Assembly: GCA_021234155.1 (NCBI GenBank)
Contig: JAJEKV010000011.1
Location: 11,695,255 to 11,759,254, forward strand
Direction: 5' to 3'
Length of the DNA: 64,000 bases
Source: Isoetes taiwanensis
Taxonomy: Eukaryota > Streptophyta > Lycopodiopsida > Isoetales > Isoetaceae
Each line of letters begins with the position of its first letter. Within the stretch, counting starts at the first letter, position 1. Both the position numbers and the translations under genes were made by a program. The notes under the pieces were generated by a model that ran no database searches, was not told where the DNA came from, and worked only from the letters and a program-made list of their open reading frames with translations. Shown here in pieces: positions 22,690 to 31,624 of this stretch.

Positions 22690-23805
22690 CAGCAGCAGGT
22701 ATCGCGCAGCCAGAGTCAGCTGGGAGGACGGGAAGCAGAGGCCGAAAGGAGAAGTAGATGGAGCCGGAGGCAAAGATGTGGGCTTTGAGAGGGCGCTGGT
22801 CGTGGAGGGCGAGGGCCGGGCCTGTGGCCGGGTGATGGTGGTGGTGGCCGGGATGGCGGGGTGGCTTGAGGCTGGGCGCGCCAGCGCGTGGGTCCCCGGC
22901 CGCCGGGTGCAGTCAGGCATACCGGGGTTAAGTGGGTAGCAGGCCTCGAGCCGCCCCTCGCCCCGCGGAAGTCGGAGCTCAGCTCTTGCGGACTTGCCGC
23001 CGCTTGGCCATCTCATGTCTCGGTGACCGGCCGCAAAATGACTATGAACCTCCTGGGAGACCCCCCCCCTGTTTATGGATGGCTGCCATAACCCCTCGGA
23101 GCTCCGTGCTCGAGTAGCGAGGGCGTGCTCGGTGCCCCAAAGACACGGGCGCCCGTAGCTGGGCTTGCTGCCCAACGCATCAAGAACCCGGCCGGTTCCG
23201 GGCCGTGCGCAAGAGCGCCTGCGCCCCTCGTGCCATGGTGGTGGCTTCCTCAAGCTCTGACTGAAGACGAGACACGGTGACCATCATCTCGTGCATTGCC
23301 CGCTCCCTCTCCTGAGTCATGGTGTCCAGAGTGATGAACACAGTCTGGGGCGGGCCCGCATGTCGGGCCGAAGCCCTGCCGGCCCTCGCTGCCGCTCGGG
23401 GTGTGCCGTGCCAAGGCCATCTTCTACGTGTTGTGTGCGGGTCTCTAGGCCTGTGGTGCGGTTCTTCTCGACCACCAGTTGCCTTCTGAGCACATGGGGT
23501 GCCGAGGACTCCATCTCCACTGCCATGCCAGCCAGGCGGGCACTGTTAGCCTCAATGCGGGCAGTGTTAGCCTCCACGCCCGCTTTGACGTGGCTCTAAT
23601 TCTCTGCCGAGGCAGGAGTTCCTGTGTGGTCTTAGCAATCAATCCCTTCCGGCCGGGCTGGCCGCTCTGAGGGGGCCTTAGCCTTAGTCCGAGCCTCTTT
23701 CTTCATGGAGGATGACTCTCCCTTATCCATGATGGTTGATCGGGACCGTTTCCGTGGCGGCCCCTCGCCTTGGTTTTCCCAGGCTGGCCCATCTTCTGTG
23801 GCCAT
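22690..23805 (-). pseudogene. LINE-B ORF1 (coiled-coil RNA-binding protein), broken
   Basis: The start is taken at the minus-strand ATG at 23805, which gives MATEDGP followed by a basic region (PPRKRSRS). Further in is a heptad-rich coiled coil (VEANTARIEANSARLAG, near 23540) and SSAPHVLRRQLVVEKNR, which aligns with KLLKRQLAIEKQR in LINE-A. The C-terminal RRM-like and CTD parts are frameshifted. By analogy with L1 ORF1p it would coat the element RNA. Confidence 0.6.
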
Positions 23806-24109
23806 GGCACGTCAAGCAAGGTTTAGGCTATGGCAGGGGCTAGACAGGTTATGGCAGGGCTGTGGCCAGGCTAGGCAAGGCCAAGAGGCAGTTGGTTGGA
23901 CTATGGCAATGTCAGGCAAATGTTGGAGCCTAGCTCAACATTATTCTGTGCGCTGACTTCCAAAGGCTATGGGGTCTCTGGCTGTAAAAAGCGTGCTCAG
24001 AATCCAATTTGGGGATCCAAAATCGCAGTCAGAGCACCTTTTGGGGATTTGGGGGGGTTAGACCTTTATGTTTTGTTGTGTTTATTATTTTCTCTCTTTT
24101 ATAGACGCA

Positions 24110-24337
24110 TGTTTTTGACTTGTTAAACCTTTGGTTTCACCTGCATGAATGAATAATTGAATAAGCTTTTACCACATTGAGCATAGCATGTTTTACTAGG
24201 CTTTCTCACATTTACTTATTGCGAGTAACAATAGGTAGTTGTTCCTACCCATTGTTACTTCCCGCTATATTCTTGGTACCTTTAAAGTTTTTATAGATGT
24301 GCTCTAGAATATCCAATTTAGATTCGTACAAAACTTC
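24110..24337. repeat. Dispersed repeat D1, copy 3, left part
   Basis: It matches 465-675. It stops at TACAAAACTT (about 24337) and resumes at GGATTTTATTTTGGC (about 25960), so the LINE fragment between them is an insertion. Confidence 0.75.
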
Positions 24338-25957
24338 ATAGATGGATATATTCACTCGGCATGCACCTCAATGTTACTCAACGGGGAATCCTCTCCCATA
24401 TATGCAATCGGAAGAGGCATTAGACAGGGCTGTCCATTAGCCCCGTTTTTAATTAATATAGTAGCAGAAGCATTCTTACAGCTGTGGCCTCAAGAGATGG
24501 TTTGCTAGAAGGCCTTCGCGTGGGGGATTGATCTCAATAGATATGTAACCAGTATGCGAACAACTATTTTCAATTTCTAGTAGCAGAGAAGAGCAATTTA
24601 AAAACTGCTAGTCAGTTGTTAGATACTGGCGTCAGAGTGCCTCATTATCTGGAAAAAAATGTTCGGCACAATGGGCCAGGGAAGGGCCGCATCCTAGTTG
24701 TTTACAGCGCCTCCTGTAGAAATCAAACCAGAAGGAGAGTATTCTAATCTTCTGGGAATCCCAGTGGGAATTAATGTACCCACAACAAAAGTGTGGGATG
24801 AGATGATTTTAGGATTAGAAAAGCATCTCAATTGGTGGAAAGTGGCAAAATTATCAATGGCTGAAATGATCATAATTGCAAAGCACGTATTGTGCAGCAA
24901 TATCATCTACGTTTCGTCTCCTTATAGCTCCATCAGAGAAAGTAAACGAAATGAAAGGGGCAATCAAGAATTTTGTATGGGGCGGGAACAAAAGAGCACT
25001 AGTGAAAAAGCATGGTGGAAATGTAAAAGAGGTAAGGAAGAAGGAGGAATAGACATGATTGATTTTGCCTTAGAAAGCAAAATACTAGTAGCTAAATTCA
25101 TGTGAAATATTCTAGAGAAGAAAACAAAGTCATCAGGCCTTCAACTCATAGTACAAACCATAATGTTTTGCTCCAAGCACTCTAAGGTATCAGCACAGGT
25201 ATCTCTTCTATGGTCTCTCTTTTATAGCCTTAAACCAAGTATTGAGGCTTCCCCATTTCTGAGAGGACTTATCTTCGCATGGAATGTGGCAGAAAAGCTA
25301 TGCGAGTAGCACTCCGCCATGGTGGATCGCAGTCAATTACCGCAACAAGAATGGAGCGCTGGCTATGTTAGTTGACGTTAGAGTGGTAAGAAGGTGGATC
25401 AATTGTGGCATAGATTCATGTGCAGCATGGTATGATGGCAGCCAATTAATGTAATGAATAGTCTTCAAGCAGCATTTTGGCCTTCAGAGCAAGGACAAGG
25501 TAAGTGTACCAGACCACATTAATTGCACAAGCAACAAACCTTGAAGCCCTGACCAGTCTTTATAGGTGGGGTTATTTGTGAAATCAGCATACAAACCTTT
25601 AAAGATAGAAGGCATTATATTGTTACCAGCACAATGGAATGTGCAAATCTGACATACTGCTGAAAGGAATCTAGAGGTACGTGGATGAAACTTCTACCTC
25701 CCCGAGTGAATTCGTTATTATGGCAAGTGGTACACAAGTCCCCTATGATAAACAATATAGTGTCCAAATTCAAGCATGATGTGAGCCCACTCTGTCCACT
25801 ATGCAAGACTGAAGAAGAATCTTTAAAACATTGCCTAGTATAGTGCACTGACTTGCAAGTTGTGTGGGTATGGTGTATGGATATGTTAACAGTGCATTGG
25901 GAACTAGGAACCTTCTCCTAGCTATGTATACAGCAGAGTGGTCAGTCCCAAAACGCA
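24338..25957 (+). pseudogene. L1-type LINE fragment inserted in repeat D1
   Basis: Decayed RT C-terminal half. Readable parts are RQGCPLAPFLINIVAEAFLQ (about 24430), LLGIPVGINVPTTKVW (about 24750), a SMAEMIIIAKHVLCSN block (about 24860) and GGIDMIDFALESKILVAKFM to 25105. A zf-RVT domain, LPPRVNSLLWQVVH...SPLCPLCKTEEESLKHCLV, lies at about 25695-25840. Stops and frameshifts break it. ORF1, endonuclease and the RT palm N-terminal half are missing. It interrupts a D1 copy cleanly, giving a relative age younger than D1. No target-site duplication was identified. Confidence 0.75.
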
Positions 25958-26845
25958 TTGGATTTTATTTTGGCATTTCAAAAGTTTGGATGGATCTTAG
26001 CTAAAAGCATCTCTCGAAAATTCTAGATCATGATCGCTTAAGTAGGGCAAGAAGATCATGTTTTCAAAAACTACAACGACAGTCCTTATTGCGAACTATC
26101 TAATGTTAAGGCATCTTATAAGCTATGTTTATTCAAGTTAAAGCATAGAGCAAATAGTAATTTTGCATTGCCCAAAGGGAAAAACCTCATTTCATCATAA
26201 ACATTATTGTATGATGGCAGTATATATAAATTGTGTACTGCTATGTGCACCTACTATTGGCATTTATTGCTACATATTGCATTGTCCTTCAGACCAAATG
26301 ATCTTCGGGGACGTTAAAATCCAATTCAACTTTTAGTGCCTGTGGTGCATTTAAAACAATAGGGCAGGGCCTTAGCTTCGTCCCTTGGCCAATTACTTTG
26401 GACTAAGAGATTGGGGGGTGATTAAACTGCTTTACATAGTGAATACAACTCAGAGAGTTTTGGTATCCTTAAATGGGATTTTGGAGCCAAGATTGTGCAA
26501 AGCATAATCTAGGATCACACTGTGATCCGAAACTACAAAATCAGAGATGTTATATCAAGAACTTGAGCAGTCTAGAAGCTTTAATAGCAGATTATCGATT
26601 ATGTTGGGTAAAATCAAATATTACATGTGGTGTGATCTAAGTATGCAACGAGAATGGCATAGTTAAGGGTTATTCTGAGCAAGGCCAGAACAATTCTATT
26701 AGTTTTTGCAATGATTGAAATAGGTCAAAGCGTATAATCTATTTCAAGACATGATAATTATACCTGTATCTTGGATATTACTATAACATTCATCTCTTAG
26801 AGATTTAGTGGCTTTATAATTGACTTTCAATCATTTAAAGAGTAG
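25958..26845. repeat. Dispersed repeat D1, copy 3, right part
   Basis: It parallels 910-1880, with shared segments such as CTACTATTGGCATTTATTGC and GGATTTTGGAGCCAAGATT. Homology fades near 26845, shortly before the Rep-like locus. Confidence 0.75.
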
Positions 26846-26962
26846 TTTTTTCCTGCATGCAGTATAGTTTGTTGTTTCATGGAACCATACATTTATTACA
26901 TAAGTTTTAGATGGTTCATGCCAGGTATTGTATTTTTTTTTTTAATATGGAAATAGGGCAAA

Positions 26963-27238
26963 ATGGAATCTTTGTTTCATGTATTCATGGACGGATTTGT
27001 GCGCCCTTGGAGTGCCCGACCATGCCTAGAATGCAGCTGGATCAATTTAGAAGGTAAGATTTGCTTGGTTTGGATTCAGAAATCCCTTTACATGGCGATT
27101 CGGGGCCTGTGTCAATATGAAGTTGGAGATTGGAGGCGTCTGCTCAGCATCGAAGGTGAGATCTGCCACTTTCTTTCTCTGTTGCGTTTTGCTTGTTCAG
27201 GGTTAATTCCTTTGTGTCTGTTTACCATCTGCCTATGA
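26963..27238 (+). CDS. Possible N-terminal exon or upstream ORF of Rep-like locus
   Basis: A 91-codon plus-strand ORF with no recognised domain. Around 27155 it meets a plausible donor (GAAG/GTGAGATC), and an acceptor-like CCCAG lies at about 27278-27282. It may therefore be an upstream exon of the Rep-like gene or a chance frame. Its second half turns hydrophobic after the putative donor, as intron sequence might. Confidence 0.25.
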   Translation: MESLFHVFMDGFVRPWSARPCLECSWINLEGKICLVWIQKSLYMAIRGLCQYEVGDWRRLLSIEGEICHFLSLLRFACSGLIPLCLFTICL

Positions 27239-27313
27239 TGAGGGAAGCTAGGAGGGGGGGTTGAGATGCCAGAAATGCCCAGGCAGGTTCCTTCTCTGGG
27301 ACTTCGGGTCTAG

Positions 27314-28222
27314 ATGCAGCCAGGCATGTGGTTGAGAATGAGGGAACTGGCCTTATTTAGTGTGACCTTGGGAATGGCTGGTATGGATACTCCTCCTGAG
27401 TATTATGATATGCTAGTTAAATTTTGTGAGATGGACTGTATTGCAGGGGCTGTAGCAGCAGAGAAGAGGAGTGATCTTTATCACTTACATTTTCAGTGTG
27501 TTTTTAGACTATCCCTGGAGCCTCCCAGACTTGTGAACTTGGCCATAAAGAGACGATTTGGGTGGGGATCCACGAAGCCTGTTAGGGTGGTTCTTGTGTG
27601 CAAAGCACTGAAGAACACTAGACTCCATTGCTTTGAGGGCTTACTTGGATACTGCATGAAAGACATGGGTAAGCCACACTTCAGGCTGCACACCAAGAAC
27701 ATTTCAAAAAGGCTGTTGGAGATGGGAAAAGATTTGTATTTGTTGTATGATTTTGGAGACGTAAAGCATGTAGTTGTTCTAGACAACAAGAACATCTTGG
27801 TAAGGGCATTTCATTTCGTGAACTATCACGGAGGAAGACAGCTTACTGCAAGCCTAGTTTACACCATTACGAGACTGCTCAGAACTGGCAAATTCATCCT
27901 CTCCACTAGTTGGATACTGCCTTCAAACACCGCATTCATATCTGAACATAGGGTTAAGGCTACTTGGCACCTCACCTTAAATCCGAGGGTTGCACTGCCT
28001 AGTGATGTAAGGTGTGTTCTACATGGAATCCCAGCTGGGATGGAACCCATTCAGAGGCTTAAGGGCGCAAATGTTACTGGGATGAGGCTGGGACGCCTGA
28101 GGACATGGATGAGAACTTTGTTGAGGGGCAAGATGATGAGTATAGGCCAATTGTTGATATGCATGGGACCTCTTACATTCCTTTGGATACAACAGACTAT
28201 GGAATGGCAGTTGGATGAGTGA
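27314..28222 (+). CDS. HUH (rolling-circle) Rep endonuclease-like protein of a mobile element
   Basis: A 302-codon ORF. Three Rep motifs occur in the right order and spacing: motif I ALFSVTLG (residues 13-20), motif II HLHFQ (His57, His59, Gln61) and motif III GYCMKD with catalytic-type Tyr113 and Lys116. HUH enzymes nick one DNA strand, stay bound through tyrosine and drive rolling-circle replication or transposition. About 190 further residues show no Walker A box, so no helicase is fused. Upstream in frame is a TAG immediately before the ATG at 27314, so the true start may lie in an upstream exon. From about 28055 another frame gives a more protein-like acidic continuation, hinting at a frameshift or splicing near the C-terminus. 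Replitron transposons encode such single-domain HUH proteins, and that is my favoured reading. An integrated CRESS-virus Rep is less likely, since there is no helicase or capsid gene. Confidence 0.65.
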   Translation: MQPGMWLRMRELALFSVTLGMAGMDTPPEYYDMLVKFCEMDCIAGAVAAEKRSDLYHLHFQCVFRLSLEPPRLVNLAIKRRFGWGSTKPVRVVLVCKALKNTRLHCFEGLLGYCMKDMGKPHFRLHTKNISKRLLEMGKDLYLLYDFGDVKHVVVLDNKNILVRAFHFVNYHGGRQLTASLVYTITRLLRTGKFILSTSWILPSNTAFISEHRVKATWHLTLNPRVALPSDVRCVLHGIPAGMEPIQRLKGANVTGMRLGRLRTWMRTLLRGKMMSIGQLLICMGPLTFLWIQQTMEWQLDE

Positions 28223-28293
28223 AAGCAATTTTGGCCTGTTGTAAATAATTTTTCTTTGATTGATCATGTTTCTTTGTTTGCAGTTCTTTGACA

Positions 28294-28845
28294 ATGCCTG
28301 GTTTAGAGATGGAGATTGGTAATGGGAGCGGGGAGCGTGGTTGGGGCTGTTGTTGGGGGCCGGCCTGGGGCTTCCGATGTCATAAGCCTTGTGGGTGTTG
28401 TAGGGGGTGGTGCAGCCATGGTAATGAGGTAATTGATCTTACTAGTGATGAGGATGCCTCGCCATCACCTCCTGTGAGGCCTCCTGCGCCCGAGCCAAGT
28501 ATTCATGATGTCATACATAATGCCATGCCCTCTCCCCTTGTTTTCTCTCCAAATGGGGAAAGAGTGCAGGTGGCCTTGAAGGTGGTCCAATCTATTGTGA
28601 ACATCAATACGTTGGCCGACTCTGTGGCAGCCTCTGTTCGTTTAATCAGGATGCAACTCGGGCGTTTGTTTGCAGCTTTAGAGGATGCAGTTGCACACAT
28701 GGAGTGGGAGGAGGTGGAGGTAATCCAAGTTGAGCGCCAGCATATGTGGGCACATATGAAGTTGGTAAGGGCTCTTCTGATTAGGGAGTTGAGGCGCATT
28801 GATGCAATGGCGAGGCGGCATAATGCTGTCATGAATAACAATTAG
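28294..28845 (+). CDS. Unrecognised ORF with SUMO-interaction-like motif and helical C-terminus
   Basis: 183 codons from the ATG at 28294, just past an acceptor-like TTTGTTTGCAG (28273-28283). The N-terminus is Gly/Cys-rich, with eight cysteines between residues 19 and 40. Next come NEVIDLTSDED (46-54; VIDLT plus acidic residues is a textbook SUMO-interaction motif), a Pro-rich linker, and roughly 100 residues predicted by eye to be helical (SIVNINTLADSVAASVRLI, then VRALLIRELRRIDAMARRH). It has no homologue I recognise. The position after the Rep-like ORF, on the same strand, suggests a second protein or alternative C-terminus of the same element. The Cys-rich part could be a frame artefact. 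Confidence 0.4.
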   Translation: MPGLEMEIGNGSGERGWGCCWGPAWGFRCHKPCGCCRGWCSHGNEVIDLTSDEDASPSPPVRPPAPEPSIHDVIHNAMPSPLVFSPNGERVQVALKVVQSIVNINTLADSVAASVRLIRMQLGRLFAALEDAVAHMEWEEVEVIQVERQHMWAHMKLVRALLIRELRRIDAMARRHNAVMNNN

Positions 28846-28997
28846 GTATTGTTTTCTTTTATTGCTTTCTTGTGTTGAATCTTTCTTGAGTTATTTATAT
28901 GAAGGTCTGTTGCATTATGTGAAGAAAAAAAAGTATGAAATCTGAAAAATATGCCTTTAAGCTGTTTGTGTATTTGAAAATTCAAAAGAAAATGCCA

Positions 28998-29025
28998 CGG
29001 TTCTATTGCGATAGCAATAGAACCG
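28998..29025. repeat. Perfect 12-bp inverted repeat (hairpin) after Rep-like locus
   Basis: Arms 28998-29009 (CGGTTCTATTGC) and 29014-29025 are perfectly complementary around a GATA loop. It lies about 150 bases past the last ORF of the locus. HUH elements typically carry such hairpins at origins or termini. Confidence 0.9.
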
Positions 29026-29456
29026 ACATTCCTTGGATGGGGACGTCCTACTTGCACCTCCTATTTATACCGCCTCCTTCCTTATTTCCAGTCATCGGCA
29101 TTCTCTTGAGCTTATTTTCCTTATTGTTCTTTTCTAGCTCCACAAGCTTCCCGCCCCCCTCTCCCTTTATCATATCCGAGCTTGTTGGTCATTTCTTCAT
29201 TCGTTTTCCCATTTTCTCATTTCATGTTCCATCGTTGAAGTTGCTTCGTTTCCTGTTAGTCAGTCGGTTATCTGTATTTGTCTATTTGTCTATACTTCTC
29301 GGGTCGCTCTGCAGCACCTGTTTTCCTCCATGTTTGGCAAGAAATCCTTCTTCTCTATCCTATCAGTTTCCCTCACCCTCCCTCCCTTGATGGTTTTTCA
29401 TTTGATCGTGTTCGTTATTTCCTTTTCTATGTCCTTTAAATTTGCATTCTTTATTT
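29026..29456. other. Pyrimidine-rich sequence, no supported gene
   Basis: A 151-codon open frame crosses this stretch (28935-29390). It is Phe/Leu/Ser/Pro-rich because the DNA is CT-rich, and it reads through the hairpin. I do not regard it as coding. Confidence 0.45.
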
Positions 29457-29773
29457 CCTCAGCGTGGCTTTGTAGCCTCTGAGGCATACTTATTGGTTTA
29501 CTCTTTCTCGGCATTTCACTAGTATTTTATTTATTCATTCATGTTTTCTCTCGGTGTAGCATTGTAGCCTCTGAGTCAATATTTATTATTCATGGTTTCT
29601 CTCGGCGTGGCGCTGTTGCCTCCGAGATCATATTTATTGTTTTTTCTCGGCGTGGCGCTGTAGCCTCCGAGGCAGCACTAATCGGTTGTTTTTTCTCGCG
29701 ATGGTCATTCCGCGGACGGTTTCCGATTGGTCGGCTGTTGTTTCTTTCTCGGCGTGGCCCTGGAGCCTCCGAG
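29457..29773 (+). repeat. Array of five spaced stem-loops with covarying stems
   Basis: Units at 29457-29484, 29550-29575, 29600-29627, 29646-29671 and 29747-29773. Consensus parts: CTCGG, GTGGCGCTGTAGCCT, CCGAG. The outer stem CTCGG/CCGAG changes to CTCAG/CTGAG in unit 1 (a paired change) and to CTCGG/CTGAG in unit 2 (a G.U pair). The inner GGC/GCC stem is kept in four units; unit 2 has AGC/GCC. Start-to-start spacings are about 93, 50, 46 and 102. Half units occur at about 29507 and 29695. Confidence 0.85.
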
Positions 29774-30385
29774 TCTTCTTGCCTATGGCATCTAATTCAT
29801 TGACGGGTTATTTTTCTTTCAGCCTTGATTTCTTCATGATTGTTAGGGTCTTGTGGTTGCCATAGTGCGTGGGGTCGTGCTTTAACTATTTGCTTGGGTT
29901 TCCTCAAAAACCTAAGAAGGCGTGATTCTTCTTCCCGATGAGGAGCAGTCACCGAGTCTTCTCACCTTTGCATCGACCAAGTGGCGGATAAAACCATCTT
30001 TCATGTTGTATTCTTCAGTTTCATCATGCTCTCGATGATTGTCTAGTTTCGGAGCATTTAAAGTTCATATTTCCAAATTTATCTATACCTAGTGAGGGGT
30101 CCATTTGTACCAATGTTTTTACAAAGCTCAATGAGAACACCATTTTTGGCCAATTTTTCTTTCGTTTCACTTTTTGCCTTTTATTTCTTTGTCGTCTTGG
30201 TTTGCTCCATTCCTTTGTAGATTCCTCTTCTATCGGCCAACTAGTTGTATCATAGGACCCATCCTAGGAAAGCTTTGTTTGTTTGAAAAAAGAAAGGATT
30301 GGATGTCTGATTGGCTTTCATTGCTTGCATTGCTTGCATGAGAATAGTGATTTGAAAAAAAAAGAAAAAAAAAAAAGGAGGGAGA
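29774..30385. other. Unassigned sequence
   Basis: T-rich, no supported gene; poly-A rich near 30350-30380. Confidence 0.35.
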
Positions 30386-30404
30386 ATGGCTGTATGTATG
30401 CATG

Positions 30405-30500
30405 TGCACTTGCATGGGATTAGCCCCTGCCCTTTAAGGGCGGCCAGACTATTTGGATCTGCGCAATGTCCAGGGGGTTCAAATCCCCAAGCCTGTGTAT
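30405..30500 (+). repeat. tRNA-like SINE candidate
   Basis: A perfect B box GGTTCAAATCC (30476-30486) sits in a T-arm-like stem (GGGG...CCCC). A GGATTAGCCCC stretch lies upstream as a weak A box. No complete cloverleaf forms. Confidence 0.35.
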
Positions 30501-30575
30501 TGCTTTCTATTCATATGACCTGCAGATGGAGTGTTGATATTGTGGCAAAGTCGACTGTATGGGAATGATGGCGCT

Positions 30576-30660
30576 GGTGTAGAGTGCAGACTGTTTGGGC
30601 ATGATCCATAAGCTCTTAATATAGACTGGAGACTTTTTGGGCGTGATCCACAAGCTGTGG
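30576..30660. repeat. Imperfect 42-bp tandem duplication
   Basis: Two units share AGACTG-like sequence, TTTGGGC, TGATCCA and AAGCT. Confidence 0.65.
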
Positions 30661-30954
30661 CAACCTATATAGAATTGGCTTTATGTGGCATCTCCTTATG
30701 ATTGGGGATTGAATTGCCAAATTAGCATGTTGCTAGTTTCGATCAAGGCATATGAAATACGTTCTTCAATGGTTGTCAAACGCCCTTAGGAATAGGGCCA
30801 CATAAGCGTTTGACCCCAGCCCTTGTGGAGGTGTACGCATGGTATGCTCCTAGAGGGAATATTCCTTGGTATATTCCCCCATCCAACGCTTGGGGAATTG
30901 CTACAGGTTCCATCAACCATAATTATCATAATGCATGTTACACTTGTACAATAC

Positions 30955-31400
30955 ATGCAATTATTTAGAATTATTATCCCTTATTTCTTCATTTTAGTGA
31001 TGAATGAACCACATTTATCGTAGCTTGTTTTCCTAGGCTTTCTCACAATTACTTATTGGGGGTAACAATAGGTAGTTATTCCCGTTGATTGTCATCCTGC
31101 TATATTCTTCGTAAATGTGCTTTAGAATTTTCAATTTAAATTCTTGCAAAATAGATATCATTTTCGCTTTTCAAAAGGCTGGATGGATCTTAGCTAACAG
31201 CATCTCTCGAACAATCCAGATCATGATCGAAGGGCATCAATACTGAGTTTCGAGAAACTACAACAATAATAGTTCTGGTTGCAAACCACCTAAGGTTAGG
31301 ACATCTTTTAAGCTATGGGAATTCATGTTAAGGCATAGGGTAAATAGTATTTTTTGGATTTCCCAAAGGGAAAACCCCTAAATCATTTGTTGGGGGTGAA
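30955..31400. repeat. Dispersed repeat D1, copy 4
   Basis: It matches 18140-18560 closely (TTAGTGATGAATGAA, TTTTCCTAGGCTTTCTCACA, GGTAACAATAGG). As at 18.6 kb it is followed directly by a copy of the 5S-like short repeat, so the two units were duplicated together. Confidence 0.75.
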
Positions 31401-31409
31401 AAATTCTAC

Positions 31410-31580
31410 AATATTGCATGAATGTTTCTTAACCACCCCGGCCTAACCAACTGGTATCCGAATGTTTATGGGGAATCCATCCCATCCTCCTATGGTGGTA
31501 TCAGGAAATGCCACACCAAGATCTACTCGAGCAGTCCCCCATGGGTTCGTTACACTCTCTCCCACTAGAACTATGCTTGT
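31410..31580 (-). repeat. 5S-like short repeat, single copy
   Basis: Same family as 18603-19150. The minus strand reads CCCATGGGGGACTGC, then AGTAGATCTTGGTGTGGCAT. Confidence 0.55.
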
Positions 31581-31624
31581 CTTTGAGAATTACAATAGAT
31601 GTCCAACACCATATCATCTAATGG

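Larger units (their letters stand above)
19190..23960 (-). mobile_element. LINE-B, near full-length non-LTR retrotransposon
   Basis: Minus-strand relative of LINE-A (41161-46830). The order on the complement is a G-rich 5' leader with short repeats (about 23825-23960), ORF1, an APE-type endonuclease, reverse transcriptase and a 3' UTR ending in the conserved block at 19240-19370. The 3' UTR carries the AAAACCCT/GGGTTTT-type inverted segment and ends GGACGATAAAAA. The element is strikingly GC- and CpG-rich against the AT-rich surroundings. Reading frames are broken by many indels, so it is not autonomous. Confidence 0.8.

Noticed and set aside
27314-28222. Rep-like ORF as an integrated geminivirus or other CRESS virus
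   Set aside because: No helicase domain, no coat protein gene and no nonanucleotide origin were seen. The motif set alone fits transposon HUH proteins as well.
28935-29390. 151-codon plus-strand ORF
   Set aside because: Its composition follows CT-rich DNA, it reads through a palindrome, and no motif is visible.
29457-29773. CRISPR array
   Set aside because: Repeats are imperfect, spacings irregular, no cas genes, and the context is eukaryotic.
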